Assembly: GCA_947642555.1 (NCBI GenBank)
Contig: CANRSX010000002.1
Coordinates: 151,243 to 215,242, forward strand
Source of the DNA: an uncultured Roseburia sp.
GTDB lineage: Bacteria; Bacillota; Clostridia; Lachnospirales; Lachnospiraceae
Direction of reading: 5' to 3'
Length of the DNA: 64,000 nt
Part shown: positions 28,748-36,962 of the stretch, piece after piece
Numbering within the stretch: the stretch's first letter is position 1
Layout: each line of letters opens with the position of its first letter
Translations under genes and position numbers: made by a program
Notes under the pieces: model-generated
What the model saw: the letters and a program-made list of their open reading frames with translations, nothing else
What the model was told of the DNA's origin: nothing
Database searches by the model: none

Positions 28748-29128
28748 ATGCTGGCAAATCAGGGCTATGCAGCATATGCGAATAACAAGGTTGCGACTGC
28801 TTCTCCCGGAGAGCTGACACTGATGCTCTATGAAGGAGCGATCAAGTTCTGTAACATTGCGATTACCGGAGTGGAAGAGAAGGACATTGAAAAGGCGCAC
28901 CGGAATATCATCAAAGTAGAAAATATCATTGAAGAGTTTCAGAGCACCTTAAACCACAAATATCCGGTGGCGAAGGATTTTGACGCAGTCTATACGTATC
29001 TGATGGATCGACTGAGAGAGGCAAACTTTAAAAAGGATAAGGAGATCCTGGAAGAAGTGCTAAAGCATCTTCGGACGATGCGGGATACGTGGAAGGAAGT
29101 CATGCAGCTGGCACGGACACAGCAGTAA
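28748..29128 (+). CDS. fliS: Flagellin export chaperone FliS
   Basis: 126 aa. Matches FliS throughout: GYAAYANNKVATASPGELTL, LMLYEGAIKFCNIA and a C-terminal LRTMRDTWKEVM helix. It binds the flagellin C-terminus and prevents early polymerisation in the cytoplasm. GGAGG ribosome site; follows fliD by 21 bp. Confidence 0.95.
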   Translation: MLANQGYAAYANNKVATASPGELTLMLYEGAIKFCNIAITGVEEKDIEKAHRNIIKVENIIEEFQSTLNHKYPVAKDFDAVYTYLMDRLREANFKKDKEILEEVLKHLRTMRDTWKEVMQLARTQQ

Positions 29129-29151
29129 TACGGCAGACACAGGGAGAATGT

Positions 29152-29631
29152 ATGGAAAAAAGCAGATATATTCCCATCATGATACAGAGCCTGAAGAAAA
29201 AGGAGGAAGTGCTCGATTCCATGATCCGCATCAACCAGCGGCAGAAGGAGGAGCTCGACAACCCTTCCCTGGATCCGGATGATTTTGACGCGACCTTTGC
29301 GGAGAAGGAAAAGCTGATCGAACAGCTCGACACCTTAGACAACGGTTTTCAGGAGCTGTTTGAGAAGATTCGCGAGGATCTGACACAGCATCAGGCGGAG
29401 TATCGGGATGAGATCGCACAGATGCAGGAATGCATCCGCAGGCTGACCGCAAAGAGCGCGGATATCCAGACACAGGAGGCGCGCAATAAGGCGCTCATGG
29501 AGCAGAAGTTTGCATCCGTCCGCAGGCAGGTAAAAGAAGTCAGGAAGAGCCAGAAGATCGTCAATCAGTATTATAAGAATATGATGAAGACGAACTATGT
29601 GGAACCCCAGTTTACAGATAAGAAGAAATGA
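29152..29631 (+). CDS. Helical flagellar protein, FliT/FlgN-like chaperone candidate
   Basis: 159 aa from the ATG at 29152; an earlier in-frame start would overlap fliS. Almost entirely charged coiled coil with an early motif KKKEEVLDSMIRINQRQKEE and a basic C-terminus. It sits where fliT lies in other Clostridia, after fliS, so a chaperone role for FliD or another late substrate is inferred from place and shape. Sequence alone does not prove it. Confidence 0.7.
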   Translation: MEKSRYIPIMIQSLKKKEEVLDSMIRINQRQKEELDNPSLDPDDFDATFAEKEKLIEQLDTLDNGFQELFEKIREDLTQHQAEYRDEIAQMQECIRRLTAKSADIQTQEARNKALMEQKFASVRRQVKEVRKSQKIVNQYYKNMMKTNYVEPQFTDKKK

Positions 29632-29652
29632 GTTTTGGACAAAAAAGTTTTC

Positions 29653-29805
29653 GTTCAGCCCGCGCCATTCGCAAAATCGTGCTTTCAGCACTTTTCGCTG
29701 CTGCGCAGCTGATTTTTGCTCATAACCGGGCGCTCCGCTCATGCTTCACAGAATGTGCTCATTCATGCGAGCATGATTCGCCCATTTTGCGAAGCATGGC
29801 TGAAC
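29653..29805. repeat. Imperfect long inverted repeat in the gene-free region before flagellin 1
   Basis: The 364-bp gap 29632-29995 has no gene. Outer arms GTTCAGCC (29653-29660) and GGCTGAAC (29798-29805) and inner arms TTCGCAAAAT (29668-29677) and ATTTTGCGAA (29784-29793) pair as a long foldback. Short hairpins lie in between (GTGCTTTCAGCAC; TGCTC...GAGCA). It could be a miniature mobile repeat or a structured transcript end for the fliD unit. The sigma-28 promoter follows it. Confidence 0.55.
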
Positions 29806-29833
29806 TTTTCCGGAAAATTTCTTTTTTATGGTA

Positions 29834-29860
29834 TAATGTATCGGAACAATCTTCCGATAT
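29834..29860 (+). promoter_or_regulatory. Sigma-28 type promoter of flagellin 1
   Basis: TAAT, 16 bp, CCGATAT. The spacer's 3' half and the -10 form a 7-bp inverted repeat, TATCGGA at 29839-29845 with TCCGATA at 29853-29859. A leader of about 130 nt follows. Confidence 0.8.
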
Positions 29861-29954
29861 ATAATACAAGTAAGTCAAACGAGTTACTTGGTGGCGGATG
29901 TCAGATGGAGCGTACGGCCGGAAGACGGAAGCCGCATCAAAAAATCATTATTTA

Positions 29955-29972
29955 TGTAGCATGGACGCTACA
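29955..29972 (+). promoter_or_regulatory. Leader hairpin with GGA loop before flagellin 1 (candidate CsrA site)
   Basis: Stem TGTAGC/GCTACA with loop ATGGAC, ending 8 bases before AAGGAGG. The Shine-Dalgarno itself supplies a second GGA. This matches the two-site layout known for CsrA on flagellin mRNA. Confidence 0.6.
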
Positions 29973-29976
29973 ATTC

Positions 29977-30832
29977 ATTCAAGGAGGAAATAATCATGGT
30001 AGTACAGCACAATCTTACAGCAATGAATTCCAACAGACAGTTAGGTATCACGACCGGAATGCAGGCGAAGTCTTCCGAGAAGTTATCTTCCGGATACAAG
30101 ATCAACCGTGCAGCAGATGACGCGGCAGGGTTAACGATCTCCGAGAAGATGAGAAGCCAGGTAAGAGGATTAAACAAGGCTTCCGCAAACGCACAGGACG
30201 GCGTATCCTTAATCCAGGTTGCTGAGGGTGCATTAAACGAGACTCATTCTATCTTACAGCGTATGAACGAGCTTGCAACCCAGGCTGCAAACGATACGAA
30301 CACCTCGATCGACCGCAAGGCAATCCAGGCAGAGTTAAAGCAGCTGACCTCTGAGATCGACAGAATTCAGTCTACCACGCAGTTCAATACACAGAACTTA
30401 CTGGATGGCTCTTTCTCTTCGAAGAATCTTCAGGTTGGATCTCTTTCTGGCCAGGCGATTTCGATCAGCATTGACAACATGAACGCCGCAGCAATCGGTT
30501 TAACTGATCTTCAGGCAAACCTTGAGACCAGCACATTTGTATTTGATTTTGGTACTGCAGGTTCCGCAATGGATATGATCCAGAGCGCAATCAACGTGGT
30601 ATCCGAGCAGAGATCCGCACTTGGTGCAATCCAGAATCGTCTGGAGCACACGATTGCAAACCTTGACAACATCTCTGAGAATACGCAGGCTGCTGAGTCC
30701 CGTATCCGTGATACAGACATGGCAGAGGAGATGGTTGAGTACAGCAAGAACAACATCCTTGCACAGGCAGGACAGTCGATGCTGGCTCAGGCAAATCAGG
30801 CTACCCAGGGTGTGTTATCACTGTTACAGTAA
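29977..30832 (+). repeat. Direct repeat copy 1 (flagellin gene with ribosome site)
   Basis: 856 bp identical to 30928-31783 as far as I can compare. Identity begins 19 bases before the start codon and ends exactly at the stop codon. Confidence 0.9.
29996..30832 (+). CDS. hag: Flagellin, copy 1
   Basis: 278 aa, a short flagellin with conserved D0/D1 ends and very little variable centre. N-terminus VVQHNLTAMNSNRQLGIT, SEKLSSGYKINRAADDAAGL; C-terminus TDMAEEMVEYSKNNILAQAG and AQANQATQGVLSLLQ. Filament subunit, exported with FliS and probably glycosylated given the Maf gene nearby. Codon use (TTA for Leu, GAG, GCA) is narrower than in neighbours, as expected for very high expression. Transcribed from the sigma-28 promoter at 29834 and probably controlled by CsrA. 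Confidence 0.97.
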   Translation: MVVQHNLTAMNSNRQLGITTGMQAKSSEKLSSGYKINRAADDAAGLTISEKMRSQVRGLNKASANAQDGVSLIQVAEGALNETHSILQRMNELATQAANDTNTSIDRKAIQAELKQLTSEIDRIQSTTQFNTQNLLDGSFSSKNLQVGSLSGQAISISIDNMNAAAIGLTDLQANLETSTFVFDFGTAGSAMDMIQSAINVVSEQRSALGAIQNRLEHTIANLDNISENTQAAESRIRDTDMAEEMVEYSKNNILAQAGQSMLAQANQATQGVLSLLQ

Positions 30833-30840
30833 GGTATGTA

Positions 30841-30874
30841 ATGGCATAGCGGCGTGAATCTGCCGCTATGCCAT
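30841..30874 (+). terminator. Strong hairpin between the flagellin genes, no U-tract
   Basis: A perfect 13-bp stem ATGGCATAGCGGC/GCCGCTATGCCAT with an 8-base loop, starting 9 bases after the flagellin 1 stop. No T-run follows, so it may protect mRNA ends or attenuate read-through rather than terminate fully. Confidence 0.5.
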
Positions 30875-30905
30875 ACAGATATCGCATTTTAAGCGAAACA
30901 ATAGT

Positions 30906-30923
30906 TGCAGCATGGAAGCTGCA
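30906..30923 (+). promoter_or_regulatory. Leader hairpin with GGA loop before flagellin 2 (candidate CsrA site)
   Basis: Stem TGCAGC/GCTGCA with loop ATGGAA. Compared with the flagellin 1 hairpin, one U-A pair has become C-G on both sides, while the loop ATGGA is kept. Confidence 0.6.
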
Positions 30924-30927
30924 GTAA

Positions 30928-31783
30928 ATTCAAGGAGGAAATAATCATGGTAGTACAGCACAATCTTACAGCAATGAATTCCAACAGACAGTTAGGTATC
31001 ACGACCGGAATGCAGGCGAAGTCTTCCGAGAAGTTATCTTCCGGATACAAGATCAACCGTGCAGCAGATGACGCGGCAGGGTTAACGATCTCCGAGAAGA
31101 TGAGAAGCCAGGTAAGAGGATTAAACAAGGCTTCCGCAAACGCACAGGACGGCGTATCCTTAATCCAGGTTGCTGAGGGTGCATTAAACGAGACTCATTC
31201 TATCTTACAGCGTATGAACGAGCTTGCAACCCAGGCTGCAAACGATACGAACACCTCGATCGACCGCAAGGCAATCCAGGCAGAGTTAAAGCAGCTGACC
31301 TCTGAGATCGACAGAATTCAGTCTACCACGCAGTTCAATACACAGAACTTACTGGATGGCTCTTTCTCTTCGAAGAATCTTCAGGTTGGATCTCTTTCTG
31401 GCCAGGCGATTTCGATCAGCATTGACAACATGAACGCCGCAGCAATCGGTTTAACTGATCTTCAGGCAAACCTTGAGACCAGCACATTTGTATTTGATTT
31501 TGGTACTGCAGGTTCCGCAATGGATATGATCCAGAGCGCAATCAACGTGGTATCCGAGCAGAGATCCGCACTTGGTGCAATCCAGAATCGTCTGGAGCAC
31601 ACGATTGCAAACCTTGACAACATCTCTGAGAATACGCAGGCTGCTGAGTCCCGTATCCGTGATACAGACATGGCAGAGGAGATGGTTGAGTACAGCAAGA
31701 ACAACATCCTTGCACAGGCAGGACAGTCGATGCTGGCTCAGGCAAATCAGGCTACCCAGGGTGTGTTATCACTGTTACAGTAA
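30928..31783 (+). repeat. Direct repeat copy 2 (flagellin gene with ribosome site)
   Basis: Second copy of the 856-bp repeat, 951 bp downstream of the first. The flanks differ completely, which points to gene conversion or recent duplication. Confidence 0.9.
30947..31783 (+). CDS. hag: Flagellin, copy 2 (identical protein)
   Basis: 278 aa, identical to copy 1. Start at 30947 by comparison with copy 1 and AAGGAGG; an upstream in-frame ATG at 30905 lies inside the leader hairpin. I find no sigma-28 -10 box in the 114-bp gap, so it is probably transcribed by read-through from copy 1. A strong terminator follows. Confidence 0.97.
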   Translation: MVVQHNLTAMNSNRQLGITTGMQAKSSEKLSSGYKINRAADDAAGLTISEKMRSQVRGLNKASANAQDGVSLIQVAEGALNETHSILQRMNELATQAANDTNTSIDRKAIQAELKQLTSEIDRIQSTTQFNTQNLLDGSFSSKNLQVGSLSGQAISISIDNMNAAAIGLTDLQANLETSTFVFDFGTAGSAMDMIQSAINVVSEQRSALGAIQNRLEHTIANLDNISENTQAAESRIRDTDMAEEMVEYSKNNILAQAGQSMLAQANQATQGVLSLLQ

Positions 31784-31796
31784 TTTACAGACGTAT

Positions 31797-31830
31797 AAAA
31801 CCGGCAGTGCGCTGCCGGTTTTATTTTTTA
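31797..31830 (+). terminator. Rho-independent terminator after flagellin 2
   Basis: The stem AAAACCGGCAG/CTGCCGGTTTT with a TGCG loop, followed by a T-rich run. Confidence 0.93.
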
Positions 31831-31893
31831 CAATAAGCTGGCCCGCGGAGCGTGACAGCGTTTGTTATTGAAAAAGCTGACCTGGAGAGATAT

Positions 31894-32175
31894 ATGAATG
31901 GAGCAGATTTGCTGGCGCAGATGGAAGAATGCGCCATTTTTTTTTATCAGAATAAAGAACAGAAGGCATACGAAAGACTGCAGAAGCTTCTTCCGCAGAT
32001 CAATGCAGTCCTGCAGAAGGTGGAGGAAGGATCAGAGATCCACTCTGATATGGTACAAACTGTCGCCGCATTTTTAGAGGCCATTCAGCGGAAACATACA
32101 CTGGCACTTGCAGATCTGCTGACATATGATCTGCCAAAGTTTGTTCGGGGAGTAGAAATGGAGAAGCAGCCGTGA
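31894..32175 (+). CDS. Small helical protein preceding the Maf glycosyltransferase
   Basis: 93 aa from ATG 31894 (GGAGAG just upstream) or 107 aa from GTG 31852. All-helical, acidic, no membrane segment; motif MEECAIFFYQNKEQKAYERL followed by LLPQINAVLQKVEEG. The family is not recognised. The stop overlaps the Maf start (TGATG), so translation is coupled and a role in flagellin handling or Maf function is inferred. Confidence 0.7.
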   Translation: MNGADLLAQMEECAIFFYQNKEQKAYERLQKLLPQINAVLQKVEEGSEIHSDMVQTVAAFLEAIQRKHTLALADLLTYDLPKFVRGVEMEKQP

Positions 32176-34037
32176 TGGATATCCAGTCAAAAAACGAGGA
32201 AGCATTAGTTGCAAAATTTGGAGAGACATTTTACCAGAAATATCAGGAACAGTTGCAGAATACAGAGGATAGCTGTTATATCCGGACATGCTCTGACAAC
32301 CAGAAGATCATCTGTCAGATGCGGGATGGCGTCGAGTGGCGCATGAACAGTATACATGACCCGGTCAGAGCGGCGGAATTATATGCTGACCGGTATAAAA
32401 ATATGCGGGATTATGCGGTTGTGTGCGTATTTGGCCTGTCTGATGGAAGAGCAGTAGAGCAGCTTTTAAATCGTTGCAATGGAACACAGACGATTTTTAT
32501 CTATGAACCGGATGTTCAGGTTTTCCTGACGGCAATGAAACATTTTTCTTTGGAAACAATATTTGCCGCAAATATTGTCCTGGTTGTAAAGGGGATCAAT
32601 GAAAATGATTTTGGATTGCTGCTGCAGACAATTCTGAATGATCAGAACTGGCGTCTGGTCACAGACTGTATTTTACCGAATTATGATATCATGTATACAG
32701 AGGCGTGCAGGGAATTTATCCATCTGATGCGGTATGCAGTCAGAAGCCATATGCTGATGAAGAATACAAAGGTTCAGAATTCGCCGCTGATGGGTGACAA
32801 TACGCTGTCTAACCTTCCTTATATTATGCGGGGGAGTTCTATTGATGAACTGAAAAAACAATTTGCACAGATTGATCTGAAGGGAACGCCGGCGATTATC
32901 GTTTCGTCCGGCCCTTCTCTGGATCGGAATATCAGAGAGCTGAAGAAGGCGGAGGGCAGGGCGTTTATCATCGGAGTGGATTCTTCCCTGAAAGCACTGG
33001 TTCGTGAGAATATTCATTTTCAGATCGGGATCAGTGTGGATCCCAGAAAACCGCGGTATGTGTTTGCAGATGACAGGGTGAACGATTTCCCGTATGTGCT
33101 GTCCAGCTATTCCGCGGATTTCCTGGCACAGGAGATCAGGGGAAGGCTGTTTTTTGACTCCAGTTTTGGCTGCGGAACGCTTCACAAAATTCTGACACAG
33201 GAGACAGGGAAAGAGCTGGGTATGATGCGGTCAGGCGGATCCGTGGCGACAAATGCCTTCTGGCTGGCGATGGAGCTGGGATTTCGGGAAATTATTCTGG
33301 TCGGACAGGATCTCGCATTTACGGATGGAAGAGGTCATGTGACCGGATTTGCGGAATCGGAACAGGCCAACCGCGAGCTGGTGGAAAACAGCGTCCAGCT
33401 GGCTGTGGAGGCGCTGGACGGCGGATGGCTGACGACAGATGTCCAGATGGACAGTTACCGGTACTGGTTTGAAAAGAATATCGCGGAGCAGAAGGAAAAA
33501 GTGACGGTCTATAACGCGACCGCAGCGGGGGCAAAGATCAGAGGGGCAAAGGAACTGTCTCTGGAGGATGCGATAGAGCAGCTCTGCACAAAAGAAAGAG
33601 ATTTTGATCAGCTCATTGCGGATACGCCGAATCTTGCGACGGATGATGAACAAAAGAGACTCTGTGAGCGGTATATGGATTATGAAAAAGAGTTTTGCAG
33701 ACTTCGGGAGAAACTGCAGGAGGGAATCGCGATATATGACAGGTTTATGGAGCTGGATCATCAGAAGGGCCGCCGGTCGGACGAATACCGGGATCTGCTG
33801 GAGAGGATGAAAGAGCTCACTCTGCTGGAAAAAGAAGACTACATGGATCTGATCGGCATGTATGCGCAGGAAGATACTTATGACGCAGCCGCAGATATCT
33901 ATCTGGCCAAAGAGCTGACGATTGCGGAGATTGCGGAGCGCGGAAAGAGACTTTTACAGGGATATGTGAAGGGGATGGAAACCTGCAGGGAGCATATAGA
34001 CCGGATTCTGATACCAGAATTGAGGAAAATGCACTAA
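32175..34037 (+). CDS. maf: Motility-associated factor (Maf) flagellin glycosyltransferase, DUF115
   Basis: 620 aa. The central DUF115/MAF domain (about 180-440) shows SSGPSLDRNIRELKKAEGR near 245, a sialyltransferase-like nucleotide-binding loop, followed by GVDSSLKALV, ISVDPRKP and RSGGSVATNAFWLAMELGF with VGQDLAFTDGR. The C-terminus is helical. Maf proteins transfer CMP-activated nonulosonic acids to Ser/Thr of flagellin in the cytoplasm before export. The downstream legionaminic acid operon supplies a fitting donor. Start at ATG 32175; GTG 32172 is the alternative. Confidence 0.92.
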   Translation: MDIQSKNEEALVAKFGETFYQKYQEQLQNTEDSCYIRTCSDNQKIICQMRDGVEWRMNSIHDPVRAAELYADRYKNMRDYAVVCVFGLSDGRAVEQLLNRCNGTQTIFIYEPDVQVFLTAMKHFSLETIFAANIVLVVKGINENDFGLLLQTILNDQNWRLVTDCILPNYDIMYTEACREFIHLMRYAVRSHMLMKNTKVQNSPLMGDNTLSNLPYIMRGSSIDELKKQFAQIDLKGTPAIIVSSGPSLDRNIRELKKAEGRAFIIGVDSSLKALVRENIHFQIGISVDPRKPRYVFADDRVNDFPYVLSSYSADFLAQEIRGRLFFDSSFGCGTLHKILTQETGKELGMMRSGGSVATNAFWLAMELGFREIILVGQDLAFTDGRGHVTGFAESEQANRELVENSVQLAVEALDGGWLTTDVQMDSYRYWFEKNIAEQKEKVTVYNATAAGAKIRGAKELSLEDAIEQLCTKERDFDQLIADTPNLATDDEQKRLCERYMDYEKEFCRLREKLQEGIAIYDRFMELDHQKGRRSDEYRDLLERMKELTLLEKEDYMDLIGMYAQEDTYDAAADIYLAKELTIAEIAERGKRLLQGYVKGMETCREHIDRILIPELRKMH

Positions 34038-34095
34038 AAATATAGTGAGGGGATATGAAGGGATCCTGTCTGGGAAGTAAGGGAGCTGTGCCGAA

Positions 34096-35886
34096 ATGGG
34101 TGAAAAGAGCGGACATGATAAATATGTATGGCTGCATCATGGGATCGAAGAGACTGTGGTGCCGAACGCGTTCATGGACTATGCAGGTCAGAGCGGAAAA
34201 AAAGCAGTCTGCATCTGCGGGCCAAAGCTGGCGGGGCTTTCTGGATCGCAGGATTCTCTGCCGGAGATTTCGATGGAGCAGCTTTTGCTGGATGAGCGGT
34301 ATGTGGAATATGGCATTCTGATCGAAAAAGAGACGTTGCGTGAGGCGGGCGGAATCAACCGGCGGCTTCATGCAAAACAGGAATATGAACTGGCGCTGCG
34401 CGTGGCGGAAAAACAAACTATATATGTAATATATTGCGCGGAGCATGCAGATAAAAAAGCTGACCAGCAGGATTACATCCGGTCTGACGGGATTCATACT
34501 GTGGGGCAGAAGGAGGATCCGGATACGGGATTTTGCACGGATGCTTATGTGGCGGGGCGGTATTATCCTCTTTTAAAAGAGCTGGGGCTTGCAGAACCCG
34601 TGCTGGAAGGACTGCTTGCAGAATGTGCGCTGCAAAACGAATCAGGCCGGGCACAGCGTTTTCTCGAAGATATGATCTCGCATTCGTCGGAATATCAGCG
34701 GATTTACCGTTCCACACAGCCGGTTCTGATTTATCTGGGGCCATCCTATTGCTATAATATTCTGAATGTTTTTGCGGAGGAACTGGGACGCGCGCTGGAA
34801 CGGCTGGGCTGTTCGGTGGAATATTATGATACGGAGCATGAGGATGTGGACGGTGTTGGCCGGCTGCTGGGGCGGCAGTACCGGGCATCCGTCGGATTTC
34901 AGACATGGCTGATGTCGGTAAAGCATGACGGCGGAAAGCGGATGCTGCAGGACCTGATCGGGGGGCCGAAATACAATTTTATCGTGGATCATCCAGTATG
35001 GCTGGATGGGCAGTTAAAGGAAACGCCAAAGCATTATCATATTCTGACACATGACCGGAATTATATCCGGTTTATCCAGACATATTATCCCGGGGTGGCC
35101 GGGGTGCATCTGCTGCCGCCCGGTGGCCGGGAGATCGTGGAGACAGACCAGAACCGGGAGCGGGAATCTGATATTGTTTTTCTTGGCACATACAGGAATT
35201 ACCGGTATCGGATCAATGAGCTGCGGGCATATTCGTCAGAGAAAAAATTTCTGGCAGTACGCTTTCTCGGGATTATGAAAAAAAAGACGGAACTGACGCC
35301 GGAGCAGGCGTTGAGAGAGGCGATGGATTATTACGGAATACAGTGCGATGGACCAGGGTTTCGCAGCGCGCTTTTTGAGCTTGGACTGGTGATCCAGCTT
35401 GTGATGTACTACTACCGCGAAAAGGTGATGCGAACGATTCTGGATGCCGGGCTGTCTGTTCATGTGTACGGGGATTCCTGGATGGAAAGTCCGTTTTTGA
35501 ATCACCCGGGGCTGATTCGCCATCCCGAGGTTCTGGCGGAAGAAAGTACCGGTCTTCTCGCATCGGCAAAGATTTCGCTGAATATCATGGCATGGCATAA
35601 GGACGGGTTTACGGAGCGTGTTGCGGACAGTATGCTGGCAGGGGCGGTTGTGGTGAGCGATGAAAGCACGCAGCTTGCAGAGTATTATGGCGATGAGACG
35701 GTGCTGTTTCATCTGAATCACCTGGAGCGGCTTCCCAGACTGCTAAAGGGACTGCTCGCAGATTCGGAACGCCGGGCTCTGATCGCCAGCCGGGCACGGG
35801 AAAAGGCGTCGCGTTATGCCACGTGGGAGCAGCGGGCCAGAGAACTGCTAAAGCTGATTGAAATGGAGGAAAATCCAGGGAGATGA
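34096..35886 (+). CDS. CgeB/DUF3880-like glycosyltransferase with N-terminal GT2-like remnant
   Basis: 596 aa. Residues 1-~130 resemble the C-terminal half of a GT2 domain (YGILIEKETLREAGGINRRL). From ~210 on it is CgeB-like: FIVDHPVWLDGQLKETPKHY, SDIVFLGTYRNYRYRINELR, and a GT4-type end DGFTERVADSMLAGAVVVSD. The start is uncertain: in-frame stop at 34078, only a distant GGGAG before 34096, while a well-placed ATG at 34055 is in another frame. The C-terminal half is paralogous to the gene at 42589. The last 4 bases overlap the next gene. The donor sugar is unknown. Confidence 0.78.
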   Translation: MGEKSGHDKYVWLHHGIEETVVPNAFMDYAGQSGKKAVCICGPKLAGLSGSQDSLPEISMEQLLLDERYVEYGILIEKETLREAGGINRRLHAKQEYELALRVAEKQTIYVIYCAEHADKKADQQDYIRSDGIHTVGQKEDPDTGFCTDAYVAGRYYPLLKELGLAEPVLEGLLAECALQNESGRAQRFLEDMISHSSEYQRIYRSTQPVLIYLGPSYCYNILNVFAEELGRALERLGCSVEYYDTEHEDVDGVGRLLGRQYRASVGFQTWLMSVKHDGGKRMLQDLIGGPKYNFIVDHPVWLDGQLKETPKHYHILTHDRNYIRFIQTYYPGVAGVHLLPPGGREIVETDQNRERESDIVFLGTYRNYRYRINELRAYSSEKKFLAVRFLGIMKKKTELTPEQALREAMDYYGIQCDGPGFRSALFELGLVIQLVMYYYREKVMRTILDAGLSVHVYGDSWMESPFLNHPGLIRHPEVLAEESTGLLASAKISLNIMAWHKDGFTERVADSMLAGAVVVSDESTQLAEYYGDETVLFHLNHLERLPRLLKGLLADSERRALIASRAREKASRYATWEQRARELLKLIEMEENPGR

Positions 35887-36938
35887 GGACAAACATATAT
35901 GTGATGACGCATAAGCGTTTTGACCCGCCGCAGGATCCGGTCTATGTGCCGGTGCACGTGGGACGGGCAACTGGCCCGGATCTTGGCTATCCGGGAGATA
36001 ATACCGGTGATTCGATCTCGGAGAAGAATCCATTTTACGGGGAGCTCACGGGGCTGTACTGGCTGTGGAAAAATGTACACGACATTGATGTGATTGGGAT
36101 CTGCCACTACAGGAGATATTTTCTGAACGAGTCATATGAGCTTCTGACACAGGAGGAGTATGAGCATGCGCTGGCGGATGCGGATATTATGGTGCCGCGG
36201 GCAATGCGGGCGGATGGCAGGTATTTGGATTATTTTGGCAGTGCGCATCATGTCGGGGATCTTATGGAGACCGGCCAGGTGATAAAGGAGCTTTATCCGG
36301 CGGATTATCCGGTGTTTTGCGACGTGATGGAGGAATCCGAATATTACTATGGAAATCTCTGTGTGACGACAAAGCGGATTTTTGACGATTACTGCTCCTG
36401 GCTGTTTTCGATTTTTTCTGTGCTGGAGAAGCGTGTGGATGTCAGCGGGTATGATGCCTATCATCAGAGACTGTACGGTTTTCTGTCGGAAAGCCTGCTG
36501 CGGGTTTTTATCAGGGCGAGAGGACTTAAAGTATGCGAGACACGTGTCGGCGTGACGGCGGAAAAGGCGGAGACCACAGAGTTTAAGCTTGCGATGGGAC
36601 AGCTGGTGAAGCTGGGAGAGTTCTCGCAGGCAAGGGAGATGTTTTATGAGTATCTGAAGATCCGCCCCGATATCACGCTCGAGCTGTCGGATGTAAGGAA
36701 GGAGATCCCGGATATCGAGCTGATCCTGTTTCTTCTGGAGCAGGAGAGGGAGAGCGGCCAGAAGGGTTTTTATGAGGTGTCACACCAGCTTACGGAGCTG
36801 ATTGTACATCTGCGCACGGTGCGCGGGATTGTGCAGAAGGAAGGGCGCGGCCAGGCACTGACACAGGAGGATGAGGAGTATCTGAAGGTCAGACATGTGA
36901 CAGAGCTGGCAAAAGAGGTGATCAGAGCGAATCTGTAA
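35883..36938 (+). CDS. DUF4422 glycosyltransferase with helical C-terminal extension (block 1)
   Basis: 351 aa. DUF4422 domain about 3-225: NIYVMTHKRFDPPQDPVYVP, YPGDNTGDSISEKN, GELTGLYWLWKN, ICHYRRYFL and SGYDAYHQRLYGFLSESLL. A ~120-residue helical extension follows that the paralogue at 44367 lacks. This family transfers sugars in polysaccharide and protein glycosylation loci. ATGA overlap with the preceding gene gives coupled translation. Confidence 0.87.
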   Translation: MRTNIYVMTHKRFDPPQDPVYVPVHVGRATGPDLGYPGDNTGDSISEKNPFYGELTGLYWLWKNVHDIDVIGICHYRRYFLNESYELLTQEEYEHALADADIMVPRAMRADGRYLDYFGSAHHVGDLMETGQVIKELYPADYPVFCDVMEESEYYYGNLCVTTKRIFDDYCSWLFSIFSVLEKRVDVSGYDAYHQRLYGFLSESLLRVFIRARGLKVCETRVGVTAEKAETTEFKLAMGQLVKLGEFSQAREMFYEYLKIRPDITLELSDVRKEIPDIELILFLLEQERESGQKGFYEVSHQLTELIVHLRTVRGIVQKEGRGQALTQEDEEYLKVRHVTELAKEVIRANL

Positions 36939-36962
36939 AACGGGACAGAGGGGAAGGGGCTA

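Noticed and set aside
30875..30945. Separate sigma-28 promoter for flagellin 2
   Set aside because: No CCGATAT or close variant occurs in the gap; the nearest AT-rich words have no matching -35.
29900..31783. CRISPR-like or phase-variation array at the flagellin locus
   Set aside because: The long direct repeat is two whole genes; no short regularly spaced repeats, recombinase gene or invertible promoter was seen.
34055..34321. 88-aa plus-strand reading frame with a good ribosome site
   Set aside because: Basic, Trp/Arg-rich out-of-frame translation of the glycosyltransferase gene with no family resemblance; kept only as a possible frameshift clue.
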